Notes under the pieces: generated by a model
Databases searched by the model: none
Seen by the model: only the letters and a program-made list of their open reading frames with translations
Told to the model about the DNA's origin: nothing
Position numbers and translations under genes: made by a program
NCBI GenBank assembly: GCA_017302015.1
Contig: JAFLEE010000044.1
Span: 1-41,674 of the forward strand
Direction: 5' to 3'
Origin: Spirochaetota bacterium
Lineage (GTDB): Bacteria; Spirochaetota; UBA12135; COTS27; JAFLEE01
DNA: 41,674 bases
Shown: piece after piece, positions 7,901 to 16,695 of the stretch
How the letters are laid out: each line of letters begins with the position of its first letter
Numbering within the stretch: position 1 is the stretch's first letter

Positions 7901-10384
7901 CTTGCGCCAAAGTAGTTCGCGCATCCCATCCATGCACACCTTGACGCCGGTCGGATACCGACCCGCATCGCTCGGCAGGCAACGCCAAATCTCGTCCCCA
8001 AAGAGCCAGGGAACCCATTCTTTGCCATCGGTAACCGAAAGCCCTTCGCTATCCCAAACGGGCTTCTGTGCCTTTTGCCACTCCCAGCGCGCCACCTTTT
8101 CATACTCGTCCTTCACAACCTCGATTTCCTTCTCCAACCTCGCACGAACGCCGGGCGGTTGGGCGGAGGGCGGTACCTTGAACCACTGAAGATCCACGGG
8201 CAGGGCGTGGTAGTAATAGAGATAATGCGGGCTGACCATGCGCGAAGCCCCAAGGAGATCGTGTCCCCGTGAAAAATGGACGAAATGGCGTGAGTCGAGT
8301 CCCTCCACCCGACGTTCCAATGCAGCCATGAAAGAGACAGTCGTCGGGTCAGAAGTGGGAGGTTCGTTCCCGAGGGAGTATGCAAACAGAGCGGGGTGGT
8401 TGCCATCGGCGCGTACGATACGTTCCCATTCGCAGCCCATACGTTCCCAGAGGAGTGGATCCCTCATTTCATACATTTGCCCGCCGAACGGGGAGAAGAA
8501 ATTTTCCCAACAGGCGAAATACCCCAGTTCGTCGGCCTGGTGGAGGGCCTCCAGTTCCTGAGCGCGTACGAAACTGAGACGCTCCAAGCGATTGTAGTTA
8601 TTCGAGCGAACCGGGTGCAAGTAGGCTGCGGCTTTCCGGCCATAGCCATTGCCATAAGGGCGGATGCGATTTCCGTTCAGGAGAAAGTCTGTCCCGGCGA
8701 TGCTCAGTTCCCGGAAACCGAAGCGCTCCCGATGCGTATCGAGGACGCCTTCGCCCGAACGCACGACGCTACGGCACTCGTAGAGCGTGGGTCTTTGGGG
8801 GGACCATTCTCGCGCCTCAGGCCAGGGGGCGACATTGGTGATGATAAGACGCCCCCCAGATGCCAAGCGCACCCGAATCTCGGGGAGCGTCTTAAGGAGA
8901 ATCCCCCTGTGAAAAATGGTTTGCTCCACAACGACCTCGCGATTCGGTTCGCTCGCGTCATTGACGATCTCCAAGCGAGCGGTGAAACGTTTCTCGGGAA
9001 CCACCCGGCACTCCAGGTCGACCTGATCGATTCGAATCGTGGGGACAACCCGTAGCTCGGGGAGATGATTCATGCCGATGGCGAATTGACGGGGGAGGGA
9101 TGGCACCGCTGCGCAGAATTGAGCGGCAGCATGTACGCCATCAGCCAGTTTGCTGGCTTTAGAGGAAAGGGTCGCCGAGTAGTCGACGAGGGCGTAAGCC
9201 AATTCGTGGTTGCGCTCGGCGGCGAGGGCGCTGGTGATATCGAGGGTATCGGGCAATTGCCAACTGAAGCGTGTCCCGACCGATTTCCCATCCACAAAGA
9301 CCTCTGCGGCGCTCATGACGTCACGCATCGAGAGAAGGACCCGCTGGCCTGGAGCGGGTGTGTCCAGGCTAAAACGGCTCACGAGCCAAAGGCGATGGGC
9401 CGGCATTCGGTCAGCGCCGCTGATGATCGGCGTGTAAGGCGGACTTCCGGATGGCGGTGAGAAATTTGTTTGCCAGGCATCAACCGGGAGCGGGTATGAG
9501 AAGGATTCCCCTTGACGCACCCAGCGATACTTCCAGGAAGAATTCGCCATCATTACGGATCGATTCGATCCCGTGTTCGCGAATCGGAAGGCCTCCGTGA
9601 ACGTTGCGAGGTATGGGAGTGACCGACCGAGCGGTCCTTCCAGGCACGCACGCACGCGGTACTCCCGGGGATTTTCCTGGCGGACCGCAACCGCCGCGCC
9701 GAATCCAAAGGGCGAGGCAGAGAGGGGGAGACGCACCTCGCGCAAGCGCGTCCCAAAATAGTCATCGATCTCAACCAGCAATGCGCCTTTGAATGCTTCA
9801 CCCACGCGATTTCGAACCGAGAATGACACCGTGGAAGCCCCCGGTGGACCGATGACCCGTAGATCGAGTGCCGTCGCGGAATTGGCATCCACTCTCCTCA
9901 GGACCGCACTCTCAAAATGGTTGGGGAATCGCGAATCGAAATCGCGAACCGCCAGGGTGATGCGACGCCCGTCCTCGAATCTGCCGAAAAAAAGGCGGCC
10001 GGTGCGCTCTCCCGTAAAGCGCCCCCAACTCCCATGGCTCCCGTCAAAAAGCATACGGCCATCGAGCCAAGCTCCGAGTACCACAAGCGGATACCCGATT
10101 TCCAGCATCACATTGCTGAGAACAGGACGGGGCAAGCCCTCGAGGTCGAATCGATACCATATCACGCCACCTCGCACCCTGGGATGCGCCAATTGCCAAG
10201 ATCGAGTAAGGACTTTCCCCAAGGGAACCCAATTCAAATGAGACGGAGGAATTTGGTAATCATCTGTTTCGGCGAGTGCGAATTCAGTTCGTGCCTCGCC
10301 AAGAATGGTTCCTTCACCACGAACGAATCGAATACCCAGGAGAAGAAGAACACAACCAAACAGACAGGCAGAATGTCGTTTCAT
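4922..10384 (-). CDS. Giant secreted GH2-like glycoside hydrolase (1820 aa)
   Basis: A very long GH2-family-like protein; typical GH2 enzymes have about 600-1100 residues. A signal peptide covers about residues 1-23. Two jelly-roll sugar-binding-like regions lie around 55-165 and 290-400, followed by an immunoglobulin-like domain and a TIM barrel. Putative acid/base E674 is in AYSLGNEPPTS and putative nucleophile E780 in PVWDSEGLSV. After the barrel, segments around 1000-1110 and 1210-1250 look like glutamine-amidotransferase-like folds as in beta-galactosidase trimerisation domains. The last 500 residues are beta-rich and unrecognised. The start is 3 nt after the previous stop, with AGGAAGG as ribosome site, so it is translationally coupled. 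Codon use is less GC-rich at third positions than in its neighbours. Substrate unknown; a galactoside or glucuronide is only a guess. Confidence 0.8.
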   Translation of the reverse strand: MKRHSACLFGCVLLLLGIRFVRGEGTILGEARTEFALAETDDYQIPPSHLNWVPLGKVLTRSWQLAHPRVRGGVIWYRFDLEGLPRPVLSNVMLEIGYPLVVLGAWLDGRMLFDGSHGSWGRFTGERTGRLFFGRFEDGRRITLAVRDFDSRFPNHFESAVLRRVDANSATALDLRVIGPPGASTVSFSVRNRVGEAFKGALLVEIDDYFGTRLREVRLPLSASPFGFGAAVAVRQENPREYRVRACLEGPLGRSLPYLATFTEAFRFANTGSNRSVMMANSSWKYRWVRQGESFSYPLPVDAWQTNFSPPSGSPPYTPIISGADRMPAHRLWLVSRFSLDTPAPGQRVLLSMRDVMSAAEVFVDGKSVGTRFSWQLPDTLDITSALAAERNHELAYALVDYSATLSSKASKLADGVHAAAQFCAAVPSLPRQFAIGMNHLPELRVVPTIRIDQVDLECRVVPEKRFTARLEIVNDASEPNREVVVEQTIFHRGILLKTLPEIRVRLASGGRLIITNVAPWPEAREWSPQRPTLYECRSVVRSGEGVLDTHRERFGFRELSIAGTDFLLNGNRIRPYGNGYGRKAAAYLHPVRSNNYNRLERLSFVRAQELEALHQADELGYFACWENFFSPFGGQMYEMRDPLLWERMGCEWERIVRADGNHPALFAYSLGNEPPTSDPTTVSFMAALERRVEGLDSRHFVHFSRGHDLLGASRMVSPHYLYYYHALPVDLQWFKVPPSAQPPGVRARLEKEIEVVKDEYEKVARWEWQKAQKPVWDSEGLSVTDGKEWVPWLFGDEIWRCLPSDAGRYPTGVKVCMDGMRELLWRKHRELDIAAATGHIGFAAGWNGLAPVAAWVMGEDHRAFPGRFPQTLLVLNDTESEENVAWSWTLQGEDGKNLGEGRGTSRLACASRCEVPIQLPMPEVATPSYCRLEVSTRGETSGFTDKWQRRYTVFPARKEPTRRTGVKLYDPRGTMRAALKASGNTIDEISSMDADVVSALEVLLMAPGSCREDDEVLAPLLGAAVEKGLRVIVFGQERFSSRFPVRLEDGFHSSHSAGAVVAAPWHRTIAGLLPEDLRYFMDEDRSWVTVVNAPFAPLSPGVKPILLSGQTEFHGDLRYSPLLEAQHGKGAFLFCQLELTTSLSRDPAAQRLFQNIIAWGLDYRSPEIHPLWVPAHALRQEMASFLRLPLPDEAGVDPVIFIAGGKIPAGTRPLVENGATLWINGPDGQTALSLQEQFGISLRTNALYSTEAYLISRHLLLEGLSQYDLAWATIEGRRPAAGQPGKESPMDVGRVTLGVEGAVSRPLLAPAYLVEIPLGKGRLLLDHTRWREVGLKQAKRFAFTLLHNLGVRGDFSGREEEIRLRERMSRLSFTELPLSPIVNTGFRDDEVSQNAKGGWTDEGAGKGLVNFPVGKCAFGGVPFQIADPSLNDGRGLVTVQGHSWPSRSNRSPELPVRGRFEKLFILHSAAWVNLKAGEEMARLRLYYQERDSWIPGKPDPYAEISIRHRINIDDWWFIDKIEDGERPLPEARVGWRSAPPRQNTGALLVEWDNPFPEKEVVAIEVESRSTKAQYFLIGLTAANRIRSEVEVKSLSVSVAEAGMLPTGLSNSPGLQKIEWGPWRFYVTPSLRIPWFGTCKGAPLWRDLAYWQLRVRAGANFQFLAHPSGPEPWKFEDGPEPTIRRGPVKLPQCTYSQIIRLGDHSIHARLTLRLTPEGRAQLKGGVVDLSLGAELAPGFLGGAPAMAKGASHPGSLVLPTSHGMAIVRFDERYERHKDGVWYDDKGRFGVTPGKVGMERLAMGEEITIEYTLEMSESDCK

Positions 10385-10387
10385 CCT

Positions 10388-11629
10388 TTAATCCTTCCTC
10401 AATTCGGGTTCCGCCCAATAACCATGATTCTTCCAGAATGAGCGCCCTTCGTTACCGTCTTCCACCACGAGGGTGAGGGAAGAAGCCCCGCCCAGGTCGA
10501 GCACCACTGGCACGGCGTCGTCTGCCCCGGTGAGACGGGGGCTGCGGAATGCCTCGCGGTCGTCAAGTATAACAGAAAAAATTCCGGCGCCCGCCACGGC
10601 GAGTTCCGCATGCATCCCCACACGGGCAGTGAATCTGCGAAAGACGCCCGTCGGCAAGGAGAAGCGCATCCAGGCGCTGCGCGCCCCCGACATCCCGCTA
10701 TGGGGCAGCATGCCGAAACCGGGCGGCGAGGAAAAACCGCCCGAAGCCTCGCGCAATTTCGCCGCGACCAACGGACCGTTATTAGGCGGCACGGCCCGGT
10801 TCCCCCCCGCGATCGGCCCGCCGTAGACGAGGTCGTGGAACTCGGCTTCCGGCGGCAGCGATGCCAGGTCGACCCGCCCCAGCCGAGCGCGCTCCTCCGC
10901 CGTGAACGCGCCCTCCGCGATCTTCCAGGCGCTCAGGATCAAGTCGGCGCTTAGCTGGGCGGCGCGGGTCACCGGTCGGGACGCCTCGGCGCGGGCTGTG
11001 ATTTCATCGCCCAAGAAGATCGCCCGCAATGTAGGTATGATATGGCGCCGGCATTCTTTCATGGCCCGCGCGTGGTTCAGCGACACACGCCAGGCGCATT
11101 CCTCCGCGTCGCCTCCGAGGAACGCCGGGGCGGGAAACGGGAGGCATTCCCCGGTGACCGCTTCCAAGTCGGTGTGGTAGTGGAAATCCCGCCGGCCATC
11201 GGGAGGCGGCATCAACTCACGTAGGAGTTCCAGGTCCATCAAATGGGAGCTCTGGGTGACGTCACCCGCCCAGTGGCTGAGGCATCCGAGGTACTTGACG
11301 AACGACGCGGTATCCCCCGCGCGGAAACAGTCCACCGCCCTCCCCAACCAATGCCGGGTGATGGGCTGCCACCGAGACTGCTGGTCGGGCGGATGGGGCC
11401 AGAAATGGAGCCGGGGCCCGTCGAAGCCTTCGGGGAACTCGGTGAAACGACGCCAATCCGGATCGATAGCGGCCTTCGTGGCTTCGTCCTTGGTGGGATC
11501 GTCGAAATGGTCCGGGTAATTGGCCGCACGGTGAAGCAAGAGGTCGGTGAGCGGCACTTTTTGCCGCAGGGCCTCGGGCATGGCGGCCCAGGCGCCCCGA
11601 TAGATGTTGAAATGCGCCTCGGCGTTCAT
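10388..11629 (-). CDS. P1-nuclease/phospholipase-C-like protein with C-terminal NPCBM domain
   Basis: 413 aa. The N-terminal half resembles the zinc-dependent phospholipase C / S1-P1 nuclease superfamily, which cleaves phosphodiester bonds with three zinc ions. The diagnostic H-x3-D-x5-H is present as H119, D123, H129 in LSHWAGDVTQSSHL, followed by H150/H152 and E156. An upstream YPDHFDD (38-44) and H75/H79 may supply other ligands. Residues about 300-413 form an NPCBM-like carbohydrate-binding domain ending FWKNHGYWAEPEL. The reading frame is open further upstream, but that part lies over the previous gene. The ATG at 11629 overlaps the previous stop as ATGA and is the real start. No signal peptide and no N-terminal tryptophan ligand are visible, odd for this superfamily and for an NPCBM protein. 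Activity is inferred, not certain. Confidence 0.65.
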   Translation of the reverse strand: MNAEAHFNIYRGAWAAMPEALRQKVPLTDLLLHRAANYPDHFDDPTKDEATKAAIDPDWRRFTEFPEGFDGPRLHFWPHPPDQQSRWQPITRHWLGRAVDCFRAGDTASFVKYLGCLSHWAGDVTQSSHLMDLELLRELMPPPDGRRDFHYHTDLEAVTGECLPFPAPAFLGGDAEECAWRVSLNHARAMKECRRHIIPTLRAIFLGDEITARAEASRPVTRAAQLSADLILSAWKIAEGAFTAEERARLGRVDLASLPPEAEFHDLVYGGPIAGGNRAVPPNNGPLVAAKLREASGGFSSPPGFGMLPHSGMSGARSAWMRFSLPTGVFRRFTARVGMHAELAVAGAGIFSVILDDREAFRSPRLTGADDAVPVVLDLGGASSLTLVVEDGNEGRSFWKNHGYWAEPELRKD

Positions 11630-12528
11630 CGGTGCGCGATCCTCTCCCCGTCGCTCTCCACGGTCACGCGGCCCCGATCCCCGGTGATGCGCACGGTGGC
11701 GCCGGACGCCTCGAAGAGGGTCTTCGCCGTGCAATTCGCCAGCCACCGGTCGAAGAGGCTCACCACCACGAGGGAAGGCCGCGTCGCCGCCACGAAGTTC
11801 TCCGCCGTGTGGAGCCCATGCCCCGGGGCGACGAGCACGTCGCATGCCAGGGCCCCGACCGGCAGGGAGGGCACCAAGAGTTCCTCTTGGTCTTCCTTCT
11901 CGATATCGCCGCCCAGCACGAAGGATTTCTTCCCGTGGCGGATGCCCAGGATGAGCGCATTGGAATTGAGCATGTAATGGGATGCGGGATCCTTCGGGTT
12001 CCTCTTTTCGGGATGGGGATCGGGGAAGAAGCCCCGCGGCGGGGCCAGCACCTTCACCTCGAGACCGGGATCCATGGGGATGGGATCGCCCCCGAGGACC
12101 GCTTTCCATGCGCCGCGGGCCTTGAACCGTTCACGGATGCCGTTAAAATCGGAGAGTTCCCTCTGGTAGCCCGCGCTCATGGCGCCGGTGAAATCGTAGC
12201 CGCTATCGACGAGGAGGGCGATGGGGAAATGTTTCTCCAGCCAGAGGAGTCCCCCGAAATGGTCGTAATGGGCGTGGCTGACGACCACGCCGTCGATCTT
12301 CGTGAATCCGCGTTCCCGCAGGAACGGCGCGATGAGGTCGCGGCCGGCGTTGAAATCGCCCACCCACTGGTGCGGCGCGCCGTCGGGCCCGATGCCCGTG
12401 CCCATGGGATAGCCGCAGCCGGTGTCATAGAGCCAGACCCCGCCCCCCGGGAGTTCGAGAACGAGGGCTAAGCCGACGCCGCGCCCCGTGTCGGGGGATG
12501 GTAGGCAAGTGAGGATGAACGGTTTCAT
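11626..12528 (-). CDS. Metallo-beta-lactamase-fold hydrolase (ComEC-like catalytic domain)
   Basis: A 300-aa soluble protein with the metallo-beta-lactamase fold. The HxHxDH zinc motif is SHAHYDHFGG (H85, H87, D89, H90), with further ligands in VLGGDIEKE (D208) and VAPGHGLHT (H237). The order and spacing resemble the hydrolase domain of the DNA-uptake protein ComEC, but the membrane channel part is absent. Such stand-alone proteins are often phosphodiesterases or nucleases of unknown substrate. No signal peptide is seen. Its stop overlaps the next start as ATGA, so translation is probably coupled to the P1/PLC-like NPCBM gene. AGGA lies about 8 nt before the ATG. Confidence 0.8.
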   Translation of the reverse strand: MKPFILTCLPSPDTGRGVGLALVLELPGGGVWLYDTGCGYPMGTGIGPDGAPHQWVGDFNAGRDLIAPFLRERGFTKIDGVVVSHAHYDHFGGLLWLEKHFPIALLVDSGYDFTGAMSAGYQRELSDFNGIRERFKARGAWKAVLGGDPIPMDPGLEVKVLAPPRGFFPDPHPEKRNPKDPASHYMLNSNALILGIRHGKKSFVLGGDIEKEDQEELLVPSLPVGALACDVLVAPGHGLHTAENFVAATRPSLVVVSLFDRWLANCTAKTLFEASGATVRITGDRGRVTVESDGERIAHR

Positions 12529-12597
12529 GGGGGTTCCTATGGAGTACTGGATTTTCCTTGATGGGGGATGGTTTTTGAGCGTCGGTCGGTTAGGTTA

Positions 12598-13596
12598 CTA
12601 TCTGGCCCAATGAGTCCCGATTTCGAAAGCCGCGGGCAAAGGCGCCGGGACATCGGCGAGCCAATCCCAGAGGGTGAAGGCGGGCCTTCCCCGGTCGACA
12701 CCGAGGATGAGCGCATAGGATTCTTCATAACGCTTCGCGTGGATATCCGCGCGCTCGCGGCGGACATTCCACCGGGAAGAGGGGCAATGGGCTTGGAGGA
12801 GATTGGGGGCGACGAGGCGCAGGCCGGCGTCGGGATGGTGGGGGCTCAGGTGGACGTGCCCGGAGCACCAGAGCACGGGAACCCCGGCCTCGCCGATGCC
12901 GTCGAGGGTTTCGTCCTCTAGATAGAGGCAGGGATCGCGCCCCGGTTCGTAGTAGACGAAGTCCGTGGGAAGGCTTGCGGCGAGGGGCAAATGGCAGAAG
13001 GCGATGATCGGCCTTCCGTCCGATCGGGAGGCCTCCAGGGCACCGCGGATGAAGGCGCCGCCCCCCGGGGGGAGTTCTTTGAGGGCGTCATGCTCGTGCT
13101 TCACGCGGCGGCGCTCCATGACGGAGGGGTCCCAGTCGGTCAACATAAAATGGAGGAAGCGGACGCCGACCGCCTCTTCCATCCAATATGAATCGTGGAT
13201 CCCGAAGAATCTGGTAAATTGATCGAGTTGATTCCGGCGCGACTCGGGGGAGCCCGTCTTCCAGATCCGCCCGTACTGGCCCCCTTCCGGCGGATGCACT
13301 TCGAAGGTGAACTCGTGGTTTCCGATCACCGCCGAGTAGGGCTTCCCCAGGCGGGCGATAAAATCGCCCAGGGCCCGGTATTCGTGGTCGGTCCCGTAAT
13401 AGGCCACCGTATCCCCGAGGAAGACCACCTGGTCCACCGTCCCCAGCGCGCGCGAGGCGAGGATCCGCTCCAGGATATCCGGGGACGACGGCACGTGGAG
13501 ATCCGGCAGGAGCAGGAGGCGCGCCGAAATTTTTCCCGCCAGCGACTCCGCGAGGGGGGTCGGCGGGGGATGGACTGCGGGCGTGGCCCCCGTCAT
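12598..13596 (-). CDS. Calcineurin-like metallophosphoesterase
   Basis: 332 aa. Bimetal phosphoesterase of the calcineurin superfamily, which hydrolyses phosphomono- or diesters. Motifs in order: D32/H34 in LPDLHVPSS, GD in FLGDTV (D62), GNHEF (N93, H94), CHLPLA, and the final SGHVHLSP. The ATG at 13596 overlaps the previous stop as ATGA and is preferred over the upstream in-frame TTG at 13608. No signal peptide, so probably cytoplasmic. A 69-nt gap to the metallo-beta-lactamase gene is the largest inside this run. Substrate unknown; the context of glycosidases and other phosphoesterases suggests a sugar- or nucleotide-linked phosphate. Confidence 0.88.
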   Translation of the reverse strand: MTGATPAVHPPPTPLAESLAGKISARLLLLPDLHVPSSPDILERILASRALGTVDQVVFLGDTVAYYGTDHEYRALGDFIARLGKPYSAVIGNHEFTFEVHPPEGGQYGRIWKTGSPESRRNQLDQFTRFFGIHDSYWMEEAVGVRFLHFMLTDWDPSVMERRRVKHEHDALKELPPGGGAFIRGALEASRSDGRPIIAFCHLPLAASLPTDFVYYEPGRDPCLYLEDETLDGIGEAGVPVLWCSGHVHLSPHHPDAGLRLVAPNLLQAHCPSSRWNVRRERADIHAKRYEESYALILGVDRGRPAFTLWDWLADVPAPLPAAFEIGTHWAR

Positions 13597-14384
13597 GGCA
13601 GCACCCAACCGTTTCGGGCGGCCAGGCGGTGGAAGGCCTCCATCACCCCGTCGCTGAAACCGAGGGTGCCGACGGCGCCCCCGTTTTTTTCCACGTGGGC
13701 CTTCACGTCGGCGTGGGCGTTTTCGGGGCAGAGATGGTGGCGGGAGAGTTCGGGCCGCATCATGGCAAGGTCGGCCCGTTCGTCGCCGGCCACCACGACC
13801 TCCTCGGGCTTGTAGCCGCGAAGCCGCAGCACCTCGCCCAAATTGGCGTGCTTCCCCAGGAAGCCGGGGACGACCGAGATGCGGTTCTCCTTATGCCCGT
13901 AGAGGGAAAGGCCCCTCGCGTTCCAATCGACGGCTTCGACATGGGCGCAGAAGGCTCGGGTCTCCTGCGGGATGCAGGTCATATCGAACCAGTGTCCGTA
14001 ATAATTGAGGCGCGCCGGCGTGAAGCGGGCCGCCATGTCCCGCATGAAGGGGATGAGGCCGGTGGCGTTGGCCTCGGCCAAGCGCTTTTCCATGGCGGCG
14101 TTGAAGGGCTCCACGGAGACCGGGCCCGCGTCGCCCGGCGTCCACAGGCGGCAGCCCAATTCGGCCATGAAATAGAGCGGGCGGCTCTTCACCGCGCTGG
14201 ATTTCAGCAGATGCCATTGCCCGAGGGCGTCCCAGGCGGTATTGATGGCCCAGCGGCAACCGGCCGCATCCAGTCGATCGAGGAAGGCGCTGTAGGCATC
14301 GGGGAAGCGGCCGTAGGGTTCGTAGCCTCCGCCGAGGGACGTGCCGTCGAGGTCGATGACGAGGAGTTTGGGGAGGGGGGGCAT
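13593..14384 (-). CDS. HAD-superfamily hydrolase (Cof/sucrose-phosphatase-like)
   Basis: 263 aa. Haloacid dehalogenase-type phosphatase. Motif I is VIDLDGTSLGGG (nucleophile D11, acid/base D13); K178 in GFLGKHANL and D201/D205 in VAGDERADLAMM complete the active site. The large cap between motifs I and III resembles the C2 cap of Cof and sucrose-6-phosphate phosphatases, which act on phosphosugars. Earlier in-frame starts exist up to 14450, but they overlap the previous gene; the ATG at 14384 has GGAAG 7 nt upstream and leaves a 32-nt gap. Cytoplasmic. Probably removes phosphate from an imported sugar phosphate (inference). Confidence 0.85.
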   Translation of the reverse strand: MPPLPKLLVIDLDGTSLGGGYEPYGRFPDAYSAFLDRLDAAGCRWAINTAWDALGQWHLLKSSAVKSRPLYFMAELGCRLWTPGDAGPVSVEPFNAAMEKRLAEANATGLIPFMRDMAARFTPARLNYYGHWFDMTCIPQETRAFCAHVEAVDWNARGLSLYGHKENRISVVPGFLGKHANLGEVLRLRGYKPEEVVVAGDERADLAMMRPELSRHHLCPENAHADVKAHVEKNGGAVGTLGFSDGVMEAFHRLAARNGWVLP

Positions 14385-14416
14385 GGGGATCTTCCGTGGG
14401 TGGAACTCTCGGGAGT

Positions 14417-16660
14417 TTAGCGATCCCATCGCAATCGCGCCAGACCCCACGCCTTCATGTCGAAGCGGAACTCCCCGTCCACCGCCCGAAGTTTCACAAG
14501 GGGCGGGATGCGCTCCAACGCGTCCATCTTCTGGGCCTCCGGCGACGACATGTCGATGCCGTTATAGGTGACGTCCTCGTCCTTCACGCTCCCCTTGGCG
14601 GGCGCGACCTCATCCACCGCCATCTCCGCTCCCAGGCCCGCCGCGGCGAGGCGCAGCAACTGGGGTTTGCCCGACTTATTGACCGCGATCACCGTGACCC
14701 GGCCGCCCTTCGTACCCGCGAAGATCGAGATCTGGTTCGTGGCGTCCCAGGGATTCTCCACGGCCACGAGTTGGTCGCCGAAATCCCTCCAAAGGGCGAA
14801 GGCGTAATAGGAGGGCCAGCGGAAGGCGGTGGGGCGGTCGTAGATCCCCTCGCTGGCGGGGCTCTTGCGGTAATCGCTGGCGTTCATGGGGCGCAGGAGG
14901 TTCATCCACCCCCCGTCATTGCCGTGCTTCGTGTCGAAGGGGCCGTAGGCGCAATTGAAGGCGAGTTTTTCCTCGAGCATGATGCCGAGCATGTCGGTGA
15001 GGTAGACGGCCGAGGCCATGCGGATGGAACCGGCCTTCAGAGGCTCGTAGCAATGCCACTCGGAATTGGCAAGGGGGGCCGCGCCGTTCCCGGTGTCGCG
15101 CATATGGGCGCGGATGGCGGTGATGTAGGTGCGCCCCTCCTTCCCGGCCTGGAGCGCCACGCCCTCCTCGTCGAGGGTGCTGGAATGGGTGTAGCCGTGG
15201 TAGGTGAAGAGATCGACCACGCCCTTGAGGCGCGTGAGCAGCACCTCGTTCCAATCCCAATGCCATTTGGCCTTGTGCTCGGGGGCGAGCATGGCGGCGA
15301 TCTGGATGGACGGGTCGACGCGCTTCATCGCCGCGGCGTAGGCGAGGAAGCCCTCGCACTTTTCCCCATTATAGTCCCGGCCCTCCAGGAAAAGGCGCGC
15401 CCGTTCGGCGCTATTGCGCCCCGGGGCCACATTGTCGTAATTCTCCAGGAAGAGCCAATTGCTCCAGGGCACGGCGTTATGGGCGTAATAATCCTCGTTG
15501 CCGATCTCCCAGTACTTCACGCAGAAGGGCGCCGGGTGCGGGGCGTGGCGGTCATCCCCCTTGGCCCTCTGCTCGGCCCAATAGCCCACGGTCTTCCAAT
15601 CCTCGCCGCGCTTGTCCACCCCGATCACGGCGGGGTCGCCGACCTTGCCGTTGGCGTAGGCCACCGCGGCCATGGCGGTCTCCTTCGTCTGGTGGGGCCA
15701 ACCCGGGGCCACGACGAAGAGGTTCGCGCCGAGGGATTCGGCCCAGCCCAGCAGCATCCGGAAATCGCTTTGATAGTAGCGGTAATTGGCTTCGGGGCCC
15801 CAGCCCCGATCCTGGTCGCCCGATTGGAGATGGCCCCACCAGGTGCGGTTGGGGCGCTCATAGGTCACCCCGCCCTTCACCTCGGTCTGCTTCGGCTTGG
15901 AGGGGAGGAAGCAACGCAGCATCGCGCCCTTGCCGATGCCCATCGACGGGAAACGGCGGGGCACGACGAGTTCCCAATCCAGGGGCATGATGCCGCCGGC
16001 GCTGAAATGGGTCCCCAGATAGCCGGGGGGCACCGGAGCGACCGCGCGTTCGGGGAAGACTCGCACGGGCGCCTTCGGGATGGCGTAGACCTTCTCGCCG
16101 CCGGAAACCGGCTTGAGCCCGGCGGGAAGGGCCGCGAAGATCACCTCCAGGTTCTTCTGCCCCTGGGTTCGCACGCCGGTCTGCTTGTCTTTATAGTAGA
16201 TCTCGACGACGAGTGCGGCCTTCCCCGCCGCGGGGCACGGTGGAAGTGGCGCATCCACGAATTTTTTCTGGGCGTCATCCCAGCGATTGCCCTTACCGAT
16301 CGCGCCCTCCGCCCGTTCCCCGAGATCGAGGATGAAATCGACCGTGCGCACCGTCTTCGGGATCCAGGGCGGGTCGCGGCGCTGGAGGAACCATCCATCG
16401 CTCCACACCGGCTTGCCCGAAAGGGCGCTGGCGAAATCTTCCCGGCTCTTGATCGTCGCGTACCAATTCCCGTCTTGGGGCTCGAGTACGGGATCCCCGC
16501 ACGTCAAGCGCACCAAGACCTTGCCCGGTTCCTTCATATAGATCGGAAGCCCATAAAGCGTCTTGCCGTTATCGGGGCTCCAGAACGCCTCCACCTCCAC
16601 GGCTTCGAGGAAGGCGAAGAGGGCGAACGAAATCCAGGTCCATTTCCATAAAGCGCGCAT
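14417..16660 (-). CDS. Secreted GH51-like (clan GH-A) glycoside hydrolase
   Basis: 747 aa with an N-terminal signal peptide (about residues 1-25). Residues 30-200 form a beta-rich N-terminal region. The TIM barrel starts near 210 and carries putative acid/base E389 in KYWEIGNEDYY and putative nucleophile E534 in LANSEWHCYEP, a pattern close to GH51 arabinofuranosidases, though overall similarity looks distant. The C-terminal 130 residues form a beta-sandwich typical of GH51/GH39-like enzymes. GAAGGA lies 5-6 nt before the ATG. It sits between the secreted P1-like protein (35-nt gap) and the HAD phosphatase. Arabinosidase activity is only a guess from fold. Confidence 0.75.
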   Translation of the reverse strand: MRALWKWTWISFALFAFLEAVEVEAFWSPDNGKTLYGLPIYMKEPGKVLVRLTCGDPVLEPQDGNWYATIKSREDFASALSGKPVWSDGWFLQRRDPPWIPKTVRTVDFILDLGERAEGAIGKGNRWDDAQKKFVDAPLPPCPAAGKAALVVEIYYKDKQTGVRTQGQKNLEVIFAALPAGLKPVSGGEKVYAIPKAPVRVFPERAVAPVPPGYLGTHFSAGGIMPLDWELVVPRRFPSMGIGKGAMLRCFLPSKPKQTEVKGGVTYERPNRTWWGHLQSGDQDRGWGPEANYRYYQSDFRMLLGWAESLGANLFVVAPGWPHQTKETAMAAVAYANGKVGDPAVIGVDKRGEDWKTVGYWAEQRAKGDDRHAPHPAPFCVKYWEIGNEDYYAHNAVPWSNWLFLENYDNVAPGRNSAERARLFLEGRDYNGEKCEGFLAYAAAMKRVDPSIQIAAMLAPEHKAKWHWDWNEVLLTRLKGVVDLFTYHGYTHSSTLDEEGVALQAGKEGRTYITAIRAHMRDTGNGAAPLANSEWHCYEPLKAGSIRMASAVYLTDMLGIMLEEKLAFNCAYGPFDTKHGNDGGWMNLLRPMNASDYRKSPASEGIYDRPTAFRWPSYYAFALWRDFGDQLVAVENPWDATNQISIFAGTKGGRVTVIAVNKSGKPQLLRLAAAGLGAEMAVDEVAPAKGSVKDEDVTYNGIDMSSPEAQKMDALERIPPLVKLRAVDGEFRFDMKAWGLARLRWDR

Positions 16661-16695
16661 GGTTTTCCTTCAGGAGTTTGAGTTTTACGTCGTGG

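Noticed and set aside
9597-9607. GTGAACGTT half-palindrome as a second LacI operator
   Set aside because: It matches only one half and a bit of the palindrome and lies inside the GH2 coding sequence.
11630-12109. N-terminal extension of the NPCBM protein
   Set aside because: It overlaps the metallo-beta-lactamase gene and has shadow-like composition; the ATGA overlap at 11629 gives a natural start.
13597-13608. TTG start for the metallophosphoesterase
   Set aside because: An ATG 12 nt later forms an ATGA overlap with the previous gene and has a better start codon.
14396-16651. A 751-codon open frame on the plus strand
   Set aside because: Antisense shadow of the GH51-like gene, with low-complexity composition and no motif.
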